This document shows positions 15,064 through 24,526 of a DNA stretch of 64,000 bases, piece by piece. A program made the position numbers and the translations under genes. Where the stretch lies: the NCBI RefSeq assembly GCF_000948415.1, contig NZ_JYII01000019.1:186001-250000 (forward strand), read 5' to 3'. The notes under the pieces were generated by a model. It was not told where the DNA came from and searched no databases. It was given only the letters and a program-made list of their open reading frames with translations. Numbering within the stretch: the first letter of the stretch is position 1; every line of letters begins with the position of its first letter. The stretch comes from Thalassospira sp. HJ. GTDB taxonomy: Bacteria > Pseudomonadota > Alphaproteobacteria > Rhodospirillales > Thalassospiraceae.

Positions 15064-17225
15064 GTCAGCTGCCCCTTCATCACGCTGGATGGTTGCGCCT
15101 TACCATAGGCGGCACGGGGCTTGGCACCATTCAGCACAACGCCCTCCGGGACAATGTTTGCCGCGCGCAGTTGCGACAGGGCCTGAGCAATGTCGCGGCG
15201 TTTGCTGCGACCACAACGCAAGGCGAACAACCTGACATCGGCCAGGCCCAGAGCAATCACACCATCCGCTACCGACAGGATCGGCGGCGTATCAACAATC
15301 ACATGATCAAACCGGGTGCGCAGATGCGTGATCAAATCAGGCAACTTCCCGTCAACCATCCCCGTCGCGATGCTTCCCGGCACCGGCATCCGCGCCCCAA
15401 GATATCGATACCCTTCGTCATCCCCCTGTGGGGCAAGGGCTGTATCCAGATCGACAATCCCCGACATGACATCCGTAAGGTCGTTGACCTTTTCGACGTT
15501 ATACGGCCTCAGTACTGGCGGTGCAGGATCATGCAAATCCGCATCAAGAACAATCACAGATGCACCGAGGCCTGCCAGCTTTTCGGCCAAGGCATGGACA
15601 ATGTGGCTTTTGCCATCGCCAGATAGTGCGGAGCCCAGCGCAATTACCTGCCCGTCCGTTCGGATTTGGGTTTCTGCATCCCGCCCCTGCACCATGATCC
15701 GCATCAGGACAGCCAGATGCCCGGCGGCCTCGTCATGGGCGGTTGCCAAATTGCCTGAGCCAGACTGGTCCGGAATGCGGGCAAAAAGCGGGATGCCTAA
15801 TGCGACCTGCGGATCGAATTCATCATCAATGCTTTGATCGAAATAATGCCGCAGCAAGACAGCAACCACGGCTGCAAACATCGCAATCATGATCGCCAGC
15901 ATCGCCAGATCGCGCTTGGTCGGGAATTCGGTTGCCTCCGGCAATGTTGGTGCGCGCAGGATCGCTACGTCGCCATGAAAGGCCGCCATTTCACGTCGAA
16001 GTGACTGCACCTGTTGGCCAAGCTCCTGAAGGTTGGTGCGCGCCAAGGCAACCGACCGGTTCAGGGCTGCCTGACCCTGAACACTTGTATTGCGAAGCGC
16101 CATCCGGTCTTCCCAACGATCACGTTGGGCGGTGATCAGTCGAAGCTTTTCTTCCGCCCCGGCAAGGGCGATATCCATCTGATCGGCGACATTGCCAGTC
16201 ACAGCCGCCAACTCGCTTCGCAGATCATCAAGTTCGCGCTGCTTGCCCTGCATGATCGGGTGCTTGTGACCATAACGCTGATCAAGGGCGACGAATTCCT
16301 GCTTTCGGGTTTCAAGCTGCAACGAGATTTGACTTACAACCGGATGTCCCGCGACATCGGAAATCGCCAGAAGGTCATCGAGCCCCGCCGCATTCGACCG
16401 GCTTTGACGTGCCAGCCTCAAGCCCGCAACTTCCTGCCCGAGCTTTTCGGCCTGCTCATCCAGGGCATAGATGCGGTCCAGCATCCGCGCACTTTCATCA
16501 GCATCAAGAATACCGGCACCACTTTGTACGGTGGCCAGATCATTCTCCAGTCCCGCCAGTTCGTCTTGTGCCGTGTTGAACTGCAGCTCCGCCTCCGCCA
16601 GTTGCCTTCGGATGCTTGCCTTTTGCCGATCCTCGCGCTGCCAAAGATAGCTTTCAACAATCGCTAACAAGGCCTGTTGTGTAGTTTCCGGCTGCTTTGC
16701 GCTGAAGGCAACTTCGATCACCGTCGCATTGCCAACCCGTGCGGCTTCCAGCCCGCTGCGAAGCTGCAACATCGCAACTGTTTCTGGATCATCTGAAATT
16801 GGCGCATCCGGCTTCCCGGCAATCATCGCGGCGAGCTGATCAAAGATACGGCGATTCGCCTGCTCCCCTGTCAGAGAAACACCCTCTCCCCTCAAAACCG
16901 AAAGTGCTGTCGACAGGGTTTCCTGACCCTTGACCTCGGCAATCGCGGTTTCGATTTCCTGAGCAGTGACGGTGCGTCGATCCGTATCAGCCGAAAGCCG
17001 TTCCGTGATTTGTCTGTCTTGCGCAAAACCGATCTCGGCCACGGACCGATAATCGCCCTGCCAGTTGGCAATCATGCTCAAAAGCGCAATCAGAACAGAA
17101 ACAAAGACGAGTACCGCCACCCCGCGCCGTTGCCAGAGAATGCCCAGCAAATCTCGTAGCGACGGATCAAACCGCTCTGTTGCCGCACGCGCCATACTAT
17201 CGGGATGGTGGGGATGCTCTGTCAT
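15060..17225 (-). CDS. Wzc-like polysaccharide co-polymerase / tyrosine autokinase
   Basis: 721 residues. A Wzz domain with a first membrane segment (VAVLVFVSVLIALLSMIA, about 33-50) and long periplasmic coiled coils is followed by a second segment (LAMLAIMIAMFAAVVAVLL) and a cytoplasmic BY-kinase domain. Kinase motifs: Walker A GSALSGDGKSHI, Walker A' VIVLDADLHDP, Walker B HVIVDTPPIL. The last 25 residues contain a single tyrosine, so the usual Tyr-rich autophosphorylation tail is missing. It would control chain length and export of the polymer made by the surrounding enzymes. Overlaps its neighbours by 4 bases on both sides. Confidence 0.88.
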   Translation of the reverse strand: MTEHPHHPDSMARAATERFDPSLRDLLGILWQRRGVAVLVFVSVLIALLSMIANWQGDYRSVAEIGFAQDRQITERLSADTDRRTVTAQEIETAIAEVKGQETLSTALSVLRGEGVSLTGEQANRRIFDQLAAMIAGKPDAPISDDPETVAMLQLRSGLEAARVGNATVIEVAFSAKQPETTQQALLAIVESYLWQREDRQKASIRRQLAEAELQFNTAQDELAGLENDLATVQSGAGILDADESARMLDRIYALDEQAEKLGQEVAGLRLARQSRSNAAGLDDLLAISDVAGHPVVSQISLQLETRKQEFVALDQRYGHKHPIMQGKQRELDDLRSELAAVTGNVADQMDIALAGAEEKLRLITAQRDRWEDRMALRNTSVQGQAALNRSVALARTNLQELGQQVQSLRREMAAFHGDVAILRAPTLPEATEFPTKRDLAMLAIMIAMFAAVVAVLLRHYFDQSIDDEFDPQVALGIPLFARIPDQSGSGNLATAHDEAAGHLAVLMRIMVQGRDAETQIRTDGQVIALGSALSGDGKSHIVHALAEKLAGLGASVIVLDADLHDPAPPVLRPYNVEKVNDLTDVMSGIVDLDTALAPQGDDEGYRYLGARMPVPGSIATGMVDGKLPDLITHLRTRFDHVIVDTPPILSVADGVIALGLADVRLFALRCGRSKRRDIAQALSQLRAANIVPEGVVLNGAKPRAAYGKAQPSSVMKGQLT

Positions 17226-17923
17226 CTGGGGCTTCCATCCTCAAGCTCTGGAACGCCAACAGGGCTCCCGTATTGCTCGTCATCCCACAGGCGCCCGGAA
17301 TCCGCATTCTCCAAGCGGACAGTAAGATAGGGATACCCCCACAATTCTTCGATTTCCGACGGTTGCACAAAGCCAATTATGGTGGGTGACGCGGTGCTTT
17401 CCGAACGCGGGGCAAGTCCAGATTGAGCGCCATCAAACATGACCGGCCGGTTCGCGCGACGCTCAAAAAGACGCTCTGCCAAATTTGCTGCACGGCTGCG
17501 CACGATGCCCGTAAGTCGATCTGGTTCGGGATGCAGACTAAGCAGTCTCAGGACCACACCACCAAGTATGGTTTCCAACAGAAATCGGCTGGTACCGCTG
17601 CCGAAGTCGAATAGACCGAGCAGCACTTCAAGGCTGTTCTCCGTAGCCTGCCAGTCGATAACAGGTCGTTCGGAACTGGGATCCTCTGACAACACAGCAT
17701 TAACAAGCGCATCAATCAGCTGCGGAACATCATTCGGTTCATTGACCTTGGCGAGTTCCGTTTCAATCCAGCTGATTGCTGCCTGCCGGTTTTCTGGATC
17801 AAGCGTCATGCTTGTCGCCGGTTGGGCCTGTAGCTCGGCAGCCGATGCCAACATCGCGCAAAGGGCCAAAAGGGTCGTAACCTTTTGAATGGTCCCGCGC
17901 AGGCGTTTGAATTGAAAACTCAC
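17222..17923 (-). other. Possible separately translated C-terminal half (exported protein)
   Basis: In the same frame as the glycosyltransferase, a GTG at 17923 preceded by AAGAG could begin a 233-residue protein with a good Sec signal peptide (n-region KRLRG, h-region TTLLALCAMLA, cleavage near LQAQ). The mature part contains an acidic region and a conserved-looking NPDGRLWD-like end. This is an alternative reading of the same DNA, not an extra gene on top of it; which reading is right cannot be told from the sequence. Confidence 0.35.
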
Positions 17924-18676
17924 TACTCTTGGCAACACGAGTTTGGCAAAACCAGAAAGCCCCCGCGCATATCGCGGGATCATGTAACGCGGCTGGCACA
18001 GGATGCGCCAAAGGAACTCCAGTCCCGCCCGTTGCCAGATCATCGGGGCACGCCGAACCTTACTGGCCAAAACATCAAACGCCCCGCCAACGCCCATGGC
18101 AAAACGGCACCCTGTCTTGGGCGCAAACTGATCAACAAACCGTTCCTTGCGTGGCGACGGCAGGGCCACAAAAAGGGCATCTGGCTCGGCCGAGGCAACA
18201 CACCTGGCCAACTTTTCATCATCCATCTCATAACCGTGATGTGTGCCGGCAATTATGAGCCCCGGAAAACGGGCTGGCAACGTCGCCTGTAGCTGATCGA
18301 GAACCTCCTGCCGTGCACCCAACAGGGAAACCCGCGTGCCATCTTGAGCAAACTGCGCCAGAAGATCGGTCATAAGATCGATGCCCGTTACCCGCTCAGA
18401 CACCCTGCCCCCCATCAGGCGGGCAGCCCAAACAATCCCCATGCCGTCGGCCGAAAGGCAATCAGCGCGCGACAGGGCGGCAAAAAGTCTGTCATCGCGC
18501 AAGGCAGCGGGCAGTTTGCACGCATTCATACTGTGATGGCGGAAACACTTTCGGTTCTCCGTCACAGCCCCTTCGCGAAGCATGAGACCAATCGCGGCGC
18601 AGACCTGGGCGCGTCGTCGCGTATCAAGCAGCAAGCCAAAGAAGGCATATTTGTGCCGTGAAATATCGTCGCGCAT
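17222..18676 (-). CDS. WecG/TagA/CpsF glycosyltransferase fused to an exported-looking domain
   Basis: 484 residues, about twice the family length. Residues 1-245 are a WecG/TagA/CpsF (GT26) enzyme: SADGMGIVWAARLMGG with the catalytic-region Asp, TGIDLMTDLLAQFA, ALPSPRKERFVDQF, and FAMGVGGAFDVLASKVRRAP. A membrane-proximal basic-hydrophobic helix follows. From about residue 252 the protein reads like a new secreted protein: basic start FKRLRG, hydrophobic core VTTLLALCAMLASA, and a signal-peptidase-like ELQAQ-PA. The final 200 residues match nothing I know. A GTG at 17923 with AAGAG upstream could start the second part independently. Overlaps wzc by 4 bases. Confidence 0.75.
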   Translation of the reverse strand: MRDDISRHKYAFFGLLLDTRRRAQVCAAIGLMLREGAVTENRKCFRHHSMNACKLPAALRDDRLFAALSRADCLSADGMGIVWAARLMGGRVSERVTGIDLMTDLLAQFAQDGTRVSLLGARQEVLDQLQATLPARFPGLIIAGTHHGYEMDDEKLARCVASAEPDALFVALPSPRKERFVDQFAPKTGCRFAMGVGGAFDVLASKVRRAPMIWQRAGLEFLWRILCQPRYMIPRYARGLSGFAKLVLPRVVSFQFKRLRGTIQKVTTLLALCAMLASAAELQAQPATSMTLDPENRQAAISWIETELAKVNEPNDVPQLIDALVNAVLSEDPSSERPVIDWQATENSLEVLLGLFDFGSGTSRFLLETILGGVVLRLLSLHPEPDRLTGIVRSRAANLAERLFERRANRPVMFDGAQSGLAPRSESTASPTIIGFVQPSEIEELWGYPYLTVRLENADSGRLWDDEQYGSPVGVPELEDGSPR

Positions 18677-18822
18677 GCACCACCCCTGTCACCCCGCCCG
18701 ACACAGCTGCAGACCAGCGAAACCTGCCCTCTGCAATTTTAGGTTATGGCTAATTGGTTGAAGATAATGGTAACTTATGATTGAGTAACAAACAATATTA
18801 GCATCTCAAGGTGACCATCGCG

Positions 18823-19947
18823 GTGAGGGTGACTTTACTGACAAACCTTGTGCCACCCTACCGATCTGCCGCCTATGACGCGCTTCATCACCGCGCCATT
18901 TCGGCAGGTGGTGGCTTGCGTGTTTTATGTACCCAACACCACGAACCTCAACGAAATTGGGCAACGCCCAAGGCAAGATTCGAACAGGCAACCTTGCCCG
19001 GAGTACAAATCCCGCTTGGAGAAAACCGGACCTTCGCACTCCCATTTGGTGTCACTCGCACCCTTTCCGCCCAACCGACCGATGCGCTGGTTTTGGTCGG
19101 CTTTGGCATCGCGCAATGGCAGGCGCAGAACTGGGCTTTGAAACGCGGCATTCCTACTGTTCTGCAATTTGATGGCTGGTCAGGCTCTGATGCCGCCTAT
19201 GCAAATCCGGTTCGCCGAAGATTGCGCCGGATGATGGTTTCGCGTGCTGATGGGTTCATCGCCGCTAGCACACTTGGAGCCGCATGGTTTGAAAGCCACG
19301 GGATCGCCCGCGAGAACATCTCAATTGCACCCATTCCACCGTCATTTACGACGCCTGAGGCCTGCGTCAACAGGATGATGGCCAACCGGCAATATGATCT
19401 CCTCTGGTGCGGTCGCACGACACGTTCAAAGGGCTTTGATGTATTTATCAAGACCGCCGAAGCATTATCCAAAGCAGGCATCGCCAAGCGAATTACCATT
19501 GTCGGCAGCACGGACATCGCAGAAACAATCGCGACTTTAAGAGCATCGGGCATCAATGATCAGGCAGACGTTTTCGGACAACTACCGCCAGATCAACTCC
19601 CGGCCATTCTGACCAACAGCAAGATCGCCCTTTTCCCCAGCCGCAATGACGCCTACGGCGTTGGCGTGATTGATGCGATCGCATGCGGCGTTGTCGCACT
19701 GGCAAGCCCGATGACAGGATGTGCACTGGATATTTTGAGCACCCCGGAAATACTGCCGATTGATGTCCCCGACCGCTGGTTCAAGGCCTGCGAACAGCTT
19801 CTAGGCAACCCCGCCCTTTTCGAAACCACGCTCCAGCAACAAGCCAAGGCAATTATCAGCAACAACCCCGTCCATCATGGTGAGACGATCTGGAATGCGA
19901 TAAATCAGGCGGCACATCGCAAATCGGGAACACGAAAATGGGGATGA
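18823..19947 (+). CDS. Glycosyltransferase family 4
   Basis: 374 residues from the GTG at 18823. This start gives the family-typical MRVTLLTNLVPPYR and has AAGGTGA nine bases upstream. GT-B fold: acceptor domain to about residue 170, then the donor domain with DLLWCGRTTRSKGFDVFIK and the phosphate-binding FPSRNDAYGVGVIDAIACGV (the E of the usual EGFG is D/Y here). It would transfer a nucleotide-activated sugar to the growing lipid-linked repeat unit at the inner face of the membrane. First gene of a seven-gene plus-strand run; overlaps the next by 10 bases. Confidence 0.82.
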   Translation: MRVTLLTNLVPPYRSAAYDALHHRAISAGGGLRVLCTQHHEPQRNWATPKARFEQATLPGVQIPLGENRTFALPFGVTRTLSAQPTDALVLVGFGIAQWQAQNWALKRGIPTVLQFDGWSGSDAAYANPVRRRLRRMMVSRADGFIAASTLGAAWFESHGIARENISIAPIPPSFTTPEACVNRMMANRQYDLLWCGRTTRSKGFDVFIKTAEALSKAGIAKRITIVGSTDIAETIATLRASGINDQADVFGQLPPDQLPAILTNSKIALFPSRNDAYGVGVIDAIACGVVALASPMTGCALDILSTPEILPIDVPDRWFKACEQLLGNPALFETTLQQQAKAIISNNPVHHGETIWNAINQAAHRKSGTRKWG

Positions 19948-21146
19948 TCACGCAACTCCCCAAATCAACTTCAGCACCGTCGATCTGGCTGATCAGCCGT
20001 GTCGATCAGGTCAGCATTCTCGCCCAACATCTGGCAGCCCAGAAAAGACTGGTTCGTTGGGACAGTTTCTGGCGCCACGATGGCACGGGCCTTGTTCAAC
20101 CCCAGTCCCGCAACATCGACACTGCACTCTGTGACATTCCCGGTCGTCATCTGCTGCCCGATTTACTTGGACAAGTGGCCCAACGGCTTCGATTGCCAGC
20201 GCGGAATCTATATTCCGACATTCCGCTATCATTGCTGGCTGCCTGGAATCCGCCCAAGGCAAGCATCCTGCATGGTCAGGGCAATTACAGCCTGCCTGCT
20301 ATGCGCCGGGCTAAGGCCCGCAATATAATCACCATCTCGGATGTGACCGGCCAGTTGGCTGAAACCCGCTATGAGCAACTCGCTGATGAATATGCAGCCC
20401 ACGGTAAACGATATCGGGAAATTTCAACTTTCCTTGCCGGTCGACGCACAGCAGAGGCGCACTATGCCGACGCCGTCTTTGCCCCTTCTGAAGCTGTCGT
20501 AAATGGCCTGGAGCGTGCTGGCATTGCGCAAGACAAGATATACCTGATCCCGTTCATGTCGCGGCATTGTCAGACGCTGCTTGCACGGCAACTCCCGGCA
20601 CGTGACGACACCACCATTCGCCTGCTTTATGTCGGCAACCTGTCCCTCGCCAAGGGCACCGCCCATCTTCTTGCTGCATGGAAAACTATTCGTCGTCAGT
20701 TCCGCTTGCGCGTTGAACTGATCCTGGTTGGTACGGCACAGCCGTGCGCCAGAGGATTGCTTTCCAACCTGCCCGATGGTGTCAAATGGCTCGGCCCATT
20801 GCCCCATGATCAGGTCGCAGATCACATGTTGGCCGCAAGCATTTTTGTTTTTCCCAGCCTGACAGAGGGCAGCAGTCTTGCCACGATGGAGGCCATGGCA
20901 GCCGGTTGCGCGGTGATCACGACATTTGATGCCGGAAGCCCGGTGATTAACCAGCAAAGTGGCCTGATCATCCCGCCGCGCGATAGCGCAGCACTGGTGA
21001 AAGCGGTTAGCGCCCTTATCACCCAGCCAACCATGCGCAGTACCATCGCCCAAACCGCCCGTGATCAAATCGCACGAGACCTCCAACATGCCTATGGTAC
21101 CCGTATTGATCTGGCTTATGAAACCATCCTGTCGCGCCATGGATAG
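19938..21146 (+). CDS. Glycosyltransferase family 4
   Basis: 402 residues, GT-B fold. The donor domain has RLLYVGNLSLAKGTAHLLAAW, WLGPLPHDQV and the signature FVFPSLTEGSSLATMEAMAAG with the conserved EGxxxxxxEAM glutamates. The N-terminal region includes SILHGQGNYSLPAMRRAK. Presumably adds one sugar of the exopolysaccharide repeat unit; donor and acceptor are not predictable. Overlaps both neighbours, 10 bases upstream and 8 bases downstream. Confidence 0.85.
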   Translation: MGMITQLPKSTSAPSIWLISRVDQVSILAQHLAAQKRLVRWDSFWRHDGTGLVQPQSRNIDTALCDIPGRHLLPDLLGQVAQRLRLPARNLYSDIPLSLLAAWNPPKASILHGQGNYSLPAMRRAKARNIITISDVTGQLAETRYEQLADEYAAHGKRYREISTFLAGRRTAEAHYADAVFAPSEAVVNGLERAGIAQDKIYLIPFMSRHCQTLLARQLPARDDTTIRLLYVGNLSLAKGTAHLLAAWKTIRRQFRLRVELILVGTAQPCARGLLSNLPDGVKWLGPLPHDQVADHMLAASIFVFPSLTEGSSLATMEAMAAGCAVITTFDAGSPVINQQSGLIIPPRDSAALVKAVSALITQPTMRSTIAQTARDQIARDLQHAYGTRIDLAYETILSRHG

Positions 21147-22284
21147 ATGGCTTTCGTCCATAAGTTCTGGGCTTTATCCGCTCTGGCTGATCGGGGCGAA
21201 CATGATCGCGCGATTGGGCGGGATGCTGATCCTTGTCATGATTGGACACACCTATTCAGAGAGCGAACTTGGGACTTATTTCGGGCTGCTCGCCATGATC
21301 GGCCTCGCCGTCACGGCAACACAAGCTGGCAGTGGTCCGCTTTTGATCCGCTTGGCACAAGGTCGCGCATTTCACTCAGCGGCTCTTGTCTTGGCGCTTC
21401 GCGTGCTCATCGCTGCGATCTCAGTACTCCTGATCACGACAACGACCAGCCTGCCACTGGGCCACTACTGGCCGCTGGTCCTCATCCCGCTCGCAGCCGC
21501 CCTTGCCCCGGACTGGATTATTACTGCCCAAACCCGGTTTTCTCGGCTCGGCATGATCGCGGTTGCCGGCCAGACCTTAGGGATTGCCGTCGCGGTCTGG
21601 GCTTCACTCACCCAGTCACTTTTGGCGCTTTATATGATCGCGCCCGCGATCTCATTGGCAAGCCTTGTACTTTCAACCGCATTCGCATTCGAAGCAGCCC
21701 CGACCCAAATCGCTGAAACTGTCCCAACCGGCAAAAGTGCCGGTTTCGGCCTTGTCGGCTTCACCCTGCTGGCGGGCTTCGTGCCAAATCTCGACTTTGT
21801 TCTGTTGGGCACGGGAAATGATGCTTTATTTCTGGCGCAACGGATTTTCCTGTTCTGTGCCGGTTTGATCGCCGCCATTGCCTCAACCCTGTTTGCCAAA
21901 CAACAAACAGGCAAATTGCGCGATGTTTGGCTTCTGGCACCAATGGCCATCATATCTGGTCTGCTTTTCCTATTCCCCACCAGCCTGGTTCACCTCGTCT
22001 ATAACGCCCCTTCGCATGACCTGATCAACACCCTTAAAGCAGGCGCAATCTGGCCGATATTGCTTGCAGTTCTGACCCGACTAATCCTGACCCTGCAGGA
22101 AAACCCAACTGTCCGATGGATCGGCTGGCTGTGCCTCGCCACAATGGCGACTTCCGCGTTCGGCTTGCCAAACTTGGCGACCTCAACTGACATCATGGCT
22201 CTGATCGTGTTTCGGATGGCGTGTTTGGTTCTGGTCCTGTTTGCCTGCCAGAAAGCCATGACAAAGCGGCGGGCCTTGGCATGA
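21139..22284 (+). CDS. Polysaccharide flippase (Wzx-like)
   Basis: 381 residues from the ATG at 21139, which overlaps the previous stop (CATGGATAG) by 8 bases; upstream in-frame starts would extend deep into the preceding gene. About 12 membrane segments with the pattern of the MOP/PST exporter superfamily, starting LWLIGANMIARLGGMLILVMIG and TYFGLLAMIGLAVTATQAGS. It would flip the lipid-linked repeat unit to the periplasm for the polymerase(s) at 12.3-14.8 kb. Confidence 0.8.
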   Translation: MDRWLSSISSGLYPLWLIGANMIARLGGMLILVMIGHTYSESELGTYFGLLAMIGLAVTATQAGSGPLLIRLAQGRAFHSAALVLALRVLIAAISVLLITTTTSLPLGHYWPLVLIPLAAALAPDWIITAQTRFSRLGMIAVAGQTLGIAVAVWASLTQSLLALYMIAPAISLASLVLSTAFAFEAAPTQIAETVPTGKSAGFGLVGFTLLAGFVPNLDFVLLGTGNDALFLAQRIFLFCAGLIAAIASTLFAKQQTGKLRDVWLLAPMAIISGLLFLFPTSLVHLVYNAPSHDLINTLKAGAIWPILLAVLTRLILTLQENPTVRWIGWLCLATMATSAFGLPNLATSTDIMALIVFRMACLVLVLFACQKAMTKRRALA

Positions 22285-23024
22285 AACATCTCTCAACCGA
22301 GATCTCCGAAAACAAGCTGATCAGCGGCCAATATGGTGACATTCATTTTGGACCGTGGGGACTGGAATGCTCCGACCGGCACTCGTTTGTCACGATCACC
22401 GACCAACCCCGAAATGCCATTCTCCGGGATGACATCTGGCACTTATCGGATGGCCGGCTGCAGATTAAGTACGAAACGGAACAAACATCATCGAACACAA
22501 TCCGGCTTTGCCTCTCGGTTGAGGCACTCAATGACATTCCGCTGCAAGATGCGGTAATCCGGCTGGTGTTTGACAAAAACGCGATCACGCACGGGATCAT
22601 TGCAGGCAGGACGTTTACCCACTGCAACAGCGACAAATACCGGCTTTATCCCATCAAACAGGTACAGCTCGTTGGACAGGATGGCGGGACCATCACCGTT
22701 CGCCTTGAGGATGCCGACGGTGCCGGCCGTTTTGATCCATACATGTATCTGCGTGACCGCGACGATCACTGGATCATTCATGCCCGCCTGCTGCCCTGCG
22801 ATCCGGTTGATCAGGTCTGGTTGCGCTGGGCAAATCGCTTTTTTACGCTCTCCGCGCCGAACGGGGTCTCGCGGTTCCTGTGGCGCATTTCACCAATCAA
22901 AAAGCTGCTGTGGCGCTTGCGCGAACGTGCGGGACGGCGTTGCCCAGAGATTCAGGCAGTGCCGCTCAACCACCTCAAGGCGGGGCAATCTCTTGGTCTG
23001 GAGGTAACATGTCACTTCGACTGA
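22281..23024 (+). CDS. Polysaccharide-cluster protein of unknown function
   Basis: 247 residues from the ATG at 22281, a 4-base ATGA overlap with the flippase stop. No signal peptide or membrane segment. The sequence is rich in beta-strand-like patches: ISGQYGDIHFGPWGLEC, GGTITVRLEDADGAGRFDPYMYLRD, WIIHARLLP. It may be a beta-sandwich or jelly-roll binding domain. I do not recognise a family. Its location between flippase and the next unknown gene suggests a role in modifying or recognising the polymer unit. Confidence 0.6.
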   Translation: MKHLSTEISENKLISGQYGDIHFGPWGLECSDRHSFVTITDQPRNAILRDDIWHLSDGRLQIKYETEQTSSNTIRLCLSVEALNDIPLQDAVIRLVFDKNAITHGIIAGRTFTHCNSDKYRLYPIKQVQLVGQDGGTITVRLEDADGAGRFDPYMYLRDRDDHWIIHARLLPCDPVDQVWLRWANRFFTLSAPNGVSRFLWRISPIKKLLWRLRERAGRRCPEIQAVPLNHLKAGQSLGLEVTCHFD

Positions 23025-24526
23025 AAGACGAAGATATCCGCAACCGCTGCCAAGCCTTGGCCCAGCAGATCACAGACGATCTTGCGAAACGTCAACGCGA
23101 AAACGGCCAGTTCGAGCAACCGGATTTCTACGCCAAGGCCTTTGGCGTCAATCTCTGGAGCCGGATTGATCCGGAACGGTTTGCACTGAATATCGAACGC
23201 GCGCTAGCTGCACTGAGATCTGATCCAAAGGATAAAACCTACCACCGCGAATTCATCGAATATGCGCTGCTTCATACGCCGGATCTCAAAACCGAAATCA
23301 CTCGCGGAATCCTGCGCGGCACCAAAGAGCAATGCCCGGACGTTGCCAACTGGCAAATGCTTGGCCTGATCAATCGCCAAAAACGACGAACCGGATTTGT
23401 GTCGAAACTCATCAACCGCGCCCACCTAGCCTTAATCCTGCTGCGCTATTGGCGCGCTCAGGTTTTCCTTGATCGGCCAAAGTGTTTTTCCGCGCAATAC
23501 CATGCCTTTTGCACCGCCCTTCTATCCGACAGCGAAACCCCGCGACATCAACGCATTGCGGATCGGGCAACAGCACCGCTCTCACAATTGATAGGCACAC
23601 ATGGCTATGCAAATCTGCTCGGACGCGGTGCAGGTCAAAGCTTTGGCGCGGCTTGCGCGCTTTATGTATTGCTGAAAAGCGGACATCTCGACGCAGCCGA
23701 CGCAATCCTCCACCGCATGGAAGATGCCTCTCACGAGGCAGGTCAACTACCGCTGAACCTGCTGGCTCCTAAACCACTTCCGAACAACCCCGGCCCCGAA
23801 AACCCGGACACACCGGGGTGGTACAGCTATAACCGCCATGACGATTACCTTGCCTTTGCGGGGTATTGGCTGCTCAAAGCAACACAACTTCCTGCCCGGC
23901 AAAACCGCCAGCCATCTTCTCCATGGACTAACAGTTCCGCACACATCACGCAGTTTTCATCGCCTCACTATCACGCGCAAATGACACTTCGCGGCAAACA
24001 GGGATTCGACGTCTCCGGCGCACCGGTGATTGTTTCCGGCCAAGGAAAATCAGCCCGCATCCTGTTACCTCCAACCGGCGGCGAACAGGATGCGCCAAGC
24101 CTTTACGACAAAGCCTCAACTCCACTTCCGGCCATTACGGAAAGCAGCTTTGCACGCTTCCTGCGTGCCCGCCAAGTCCACGACAACCGTGTTGAAGTGA
24201 CGTTAGATCTTGCAGGTATCACCGGCCACAGGCAGATCGAGTTTCAAGACAAGCGCGTCATCATCACGGACCACTTCCCCGATAACGAACCGGGTCAGGT
24301 CGATCTATTCCGAATTCTGATTGATGGCACAATAGAGTTCGAACAAACCAGTCCGGACACAGCTATCTGCCCGCAACTCGGGATCAAAATCACCGCAGAC
24401 ACACCACTGCAATTCACCCCAAACGCTGCATTTAGCGCAGTCGGGATCGCAACGCGGATTAGCGCGAAAACAAAGCACGGGACCAGCGCCACCCTGACCA
24501 TTTCATGGGGAGAGATCGATGCGTGA
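23009..24526 (+). CDS. Polysaccharide-cluster protein, possible alpha-barrel plus beta-sandwich (heparinase-like) architecture
   Basis: 505 residues from the ATG at 23009 with GGAGG at 23000-23004; it overlaps the previous gene by 16 bases. The first two-thirds are helical, with LLGRGAGQSFGAACALYVLL and GWYSYNRHDDYLAFAGYWLL, reminiscent of alpha/alpha-barrel polysaccharide enzymes; the last third is beta-rich (KRVIITDHFPD, VDLFRILIDGTIEFE) like the C-terminal sheet of heparinase II/III proteins. The catalytic residues of that family are not obvious. No signal peptide, so a cytoplasmic role is likely. The fold call is tentative. Confidence 0.5.
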   Translation: MSLRLKDEDIRNRCQALAQQITDDLAKRQRENGQFEQPDFYAKAFGVNLWSRIDPERFALNIERALAALRSDPKDKTYHREFIEYALLHTPDLKTEITRGILRGTKEQCPDVANWQMLGLINRQKRRTGFVSKLINRAHLALILLRYWRAQVFLDRPKCFSAQYHAFCTALLSDSETPRHQRIADRATAPLSQLIGTHGYANLLGRGAGQSFGAACALYVLLKSGHLDAADAILHRMEDASHEAGQLPLNLLAPKPLPNNPGPENPDTPGWYSYNRHDDYLAFAGYWLLKATQLPARQNRQPSSPWTNSSAHITQFSSPHYHAQMTLRGKQGFDVSGAPVIVSGQGKSARILLPPTGGEQDAPSLYDKASTPLPAITESSFARFLRARQVHDNRVEVTLDLAGITGHRQIEFQDKRVIITDHFPDNEPGQVDLFRILIDGTIEFEQTSPDTAICPQLGIKITADTPLQFTPNAAFSAVGIATRISAKTKHGTSATLTISWGEIDA

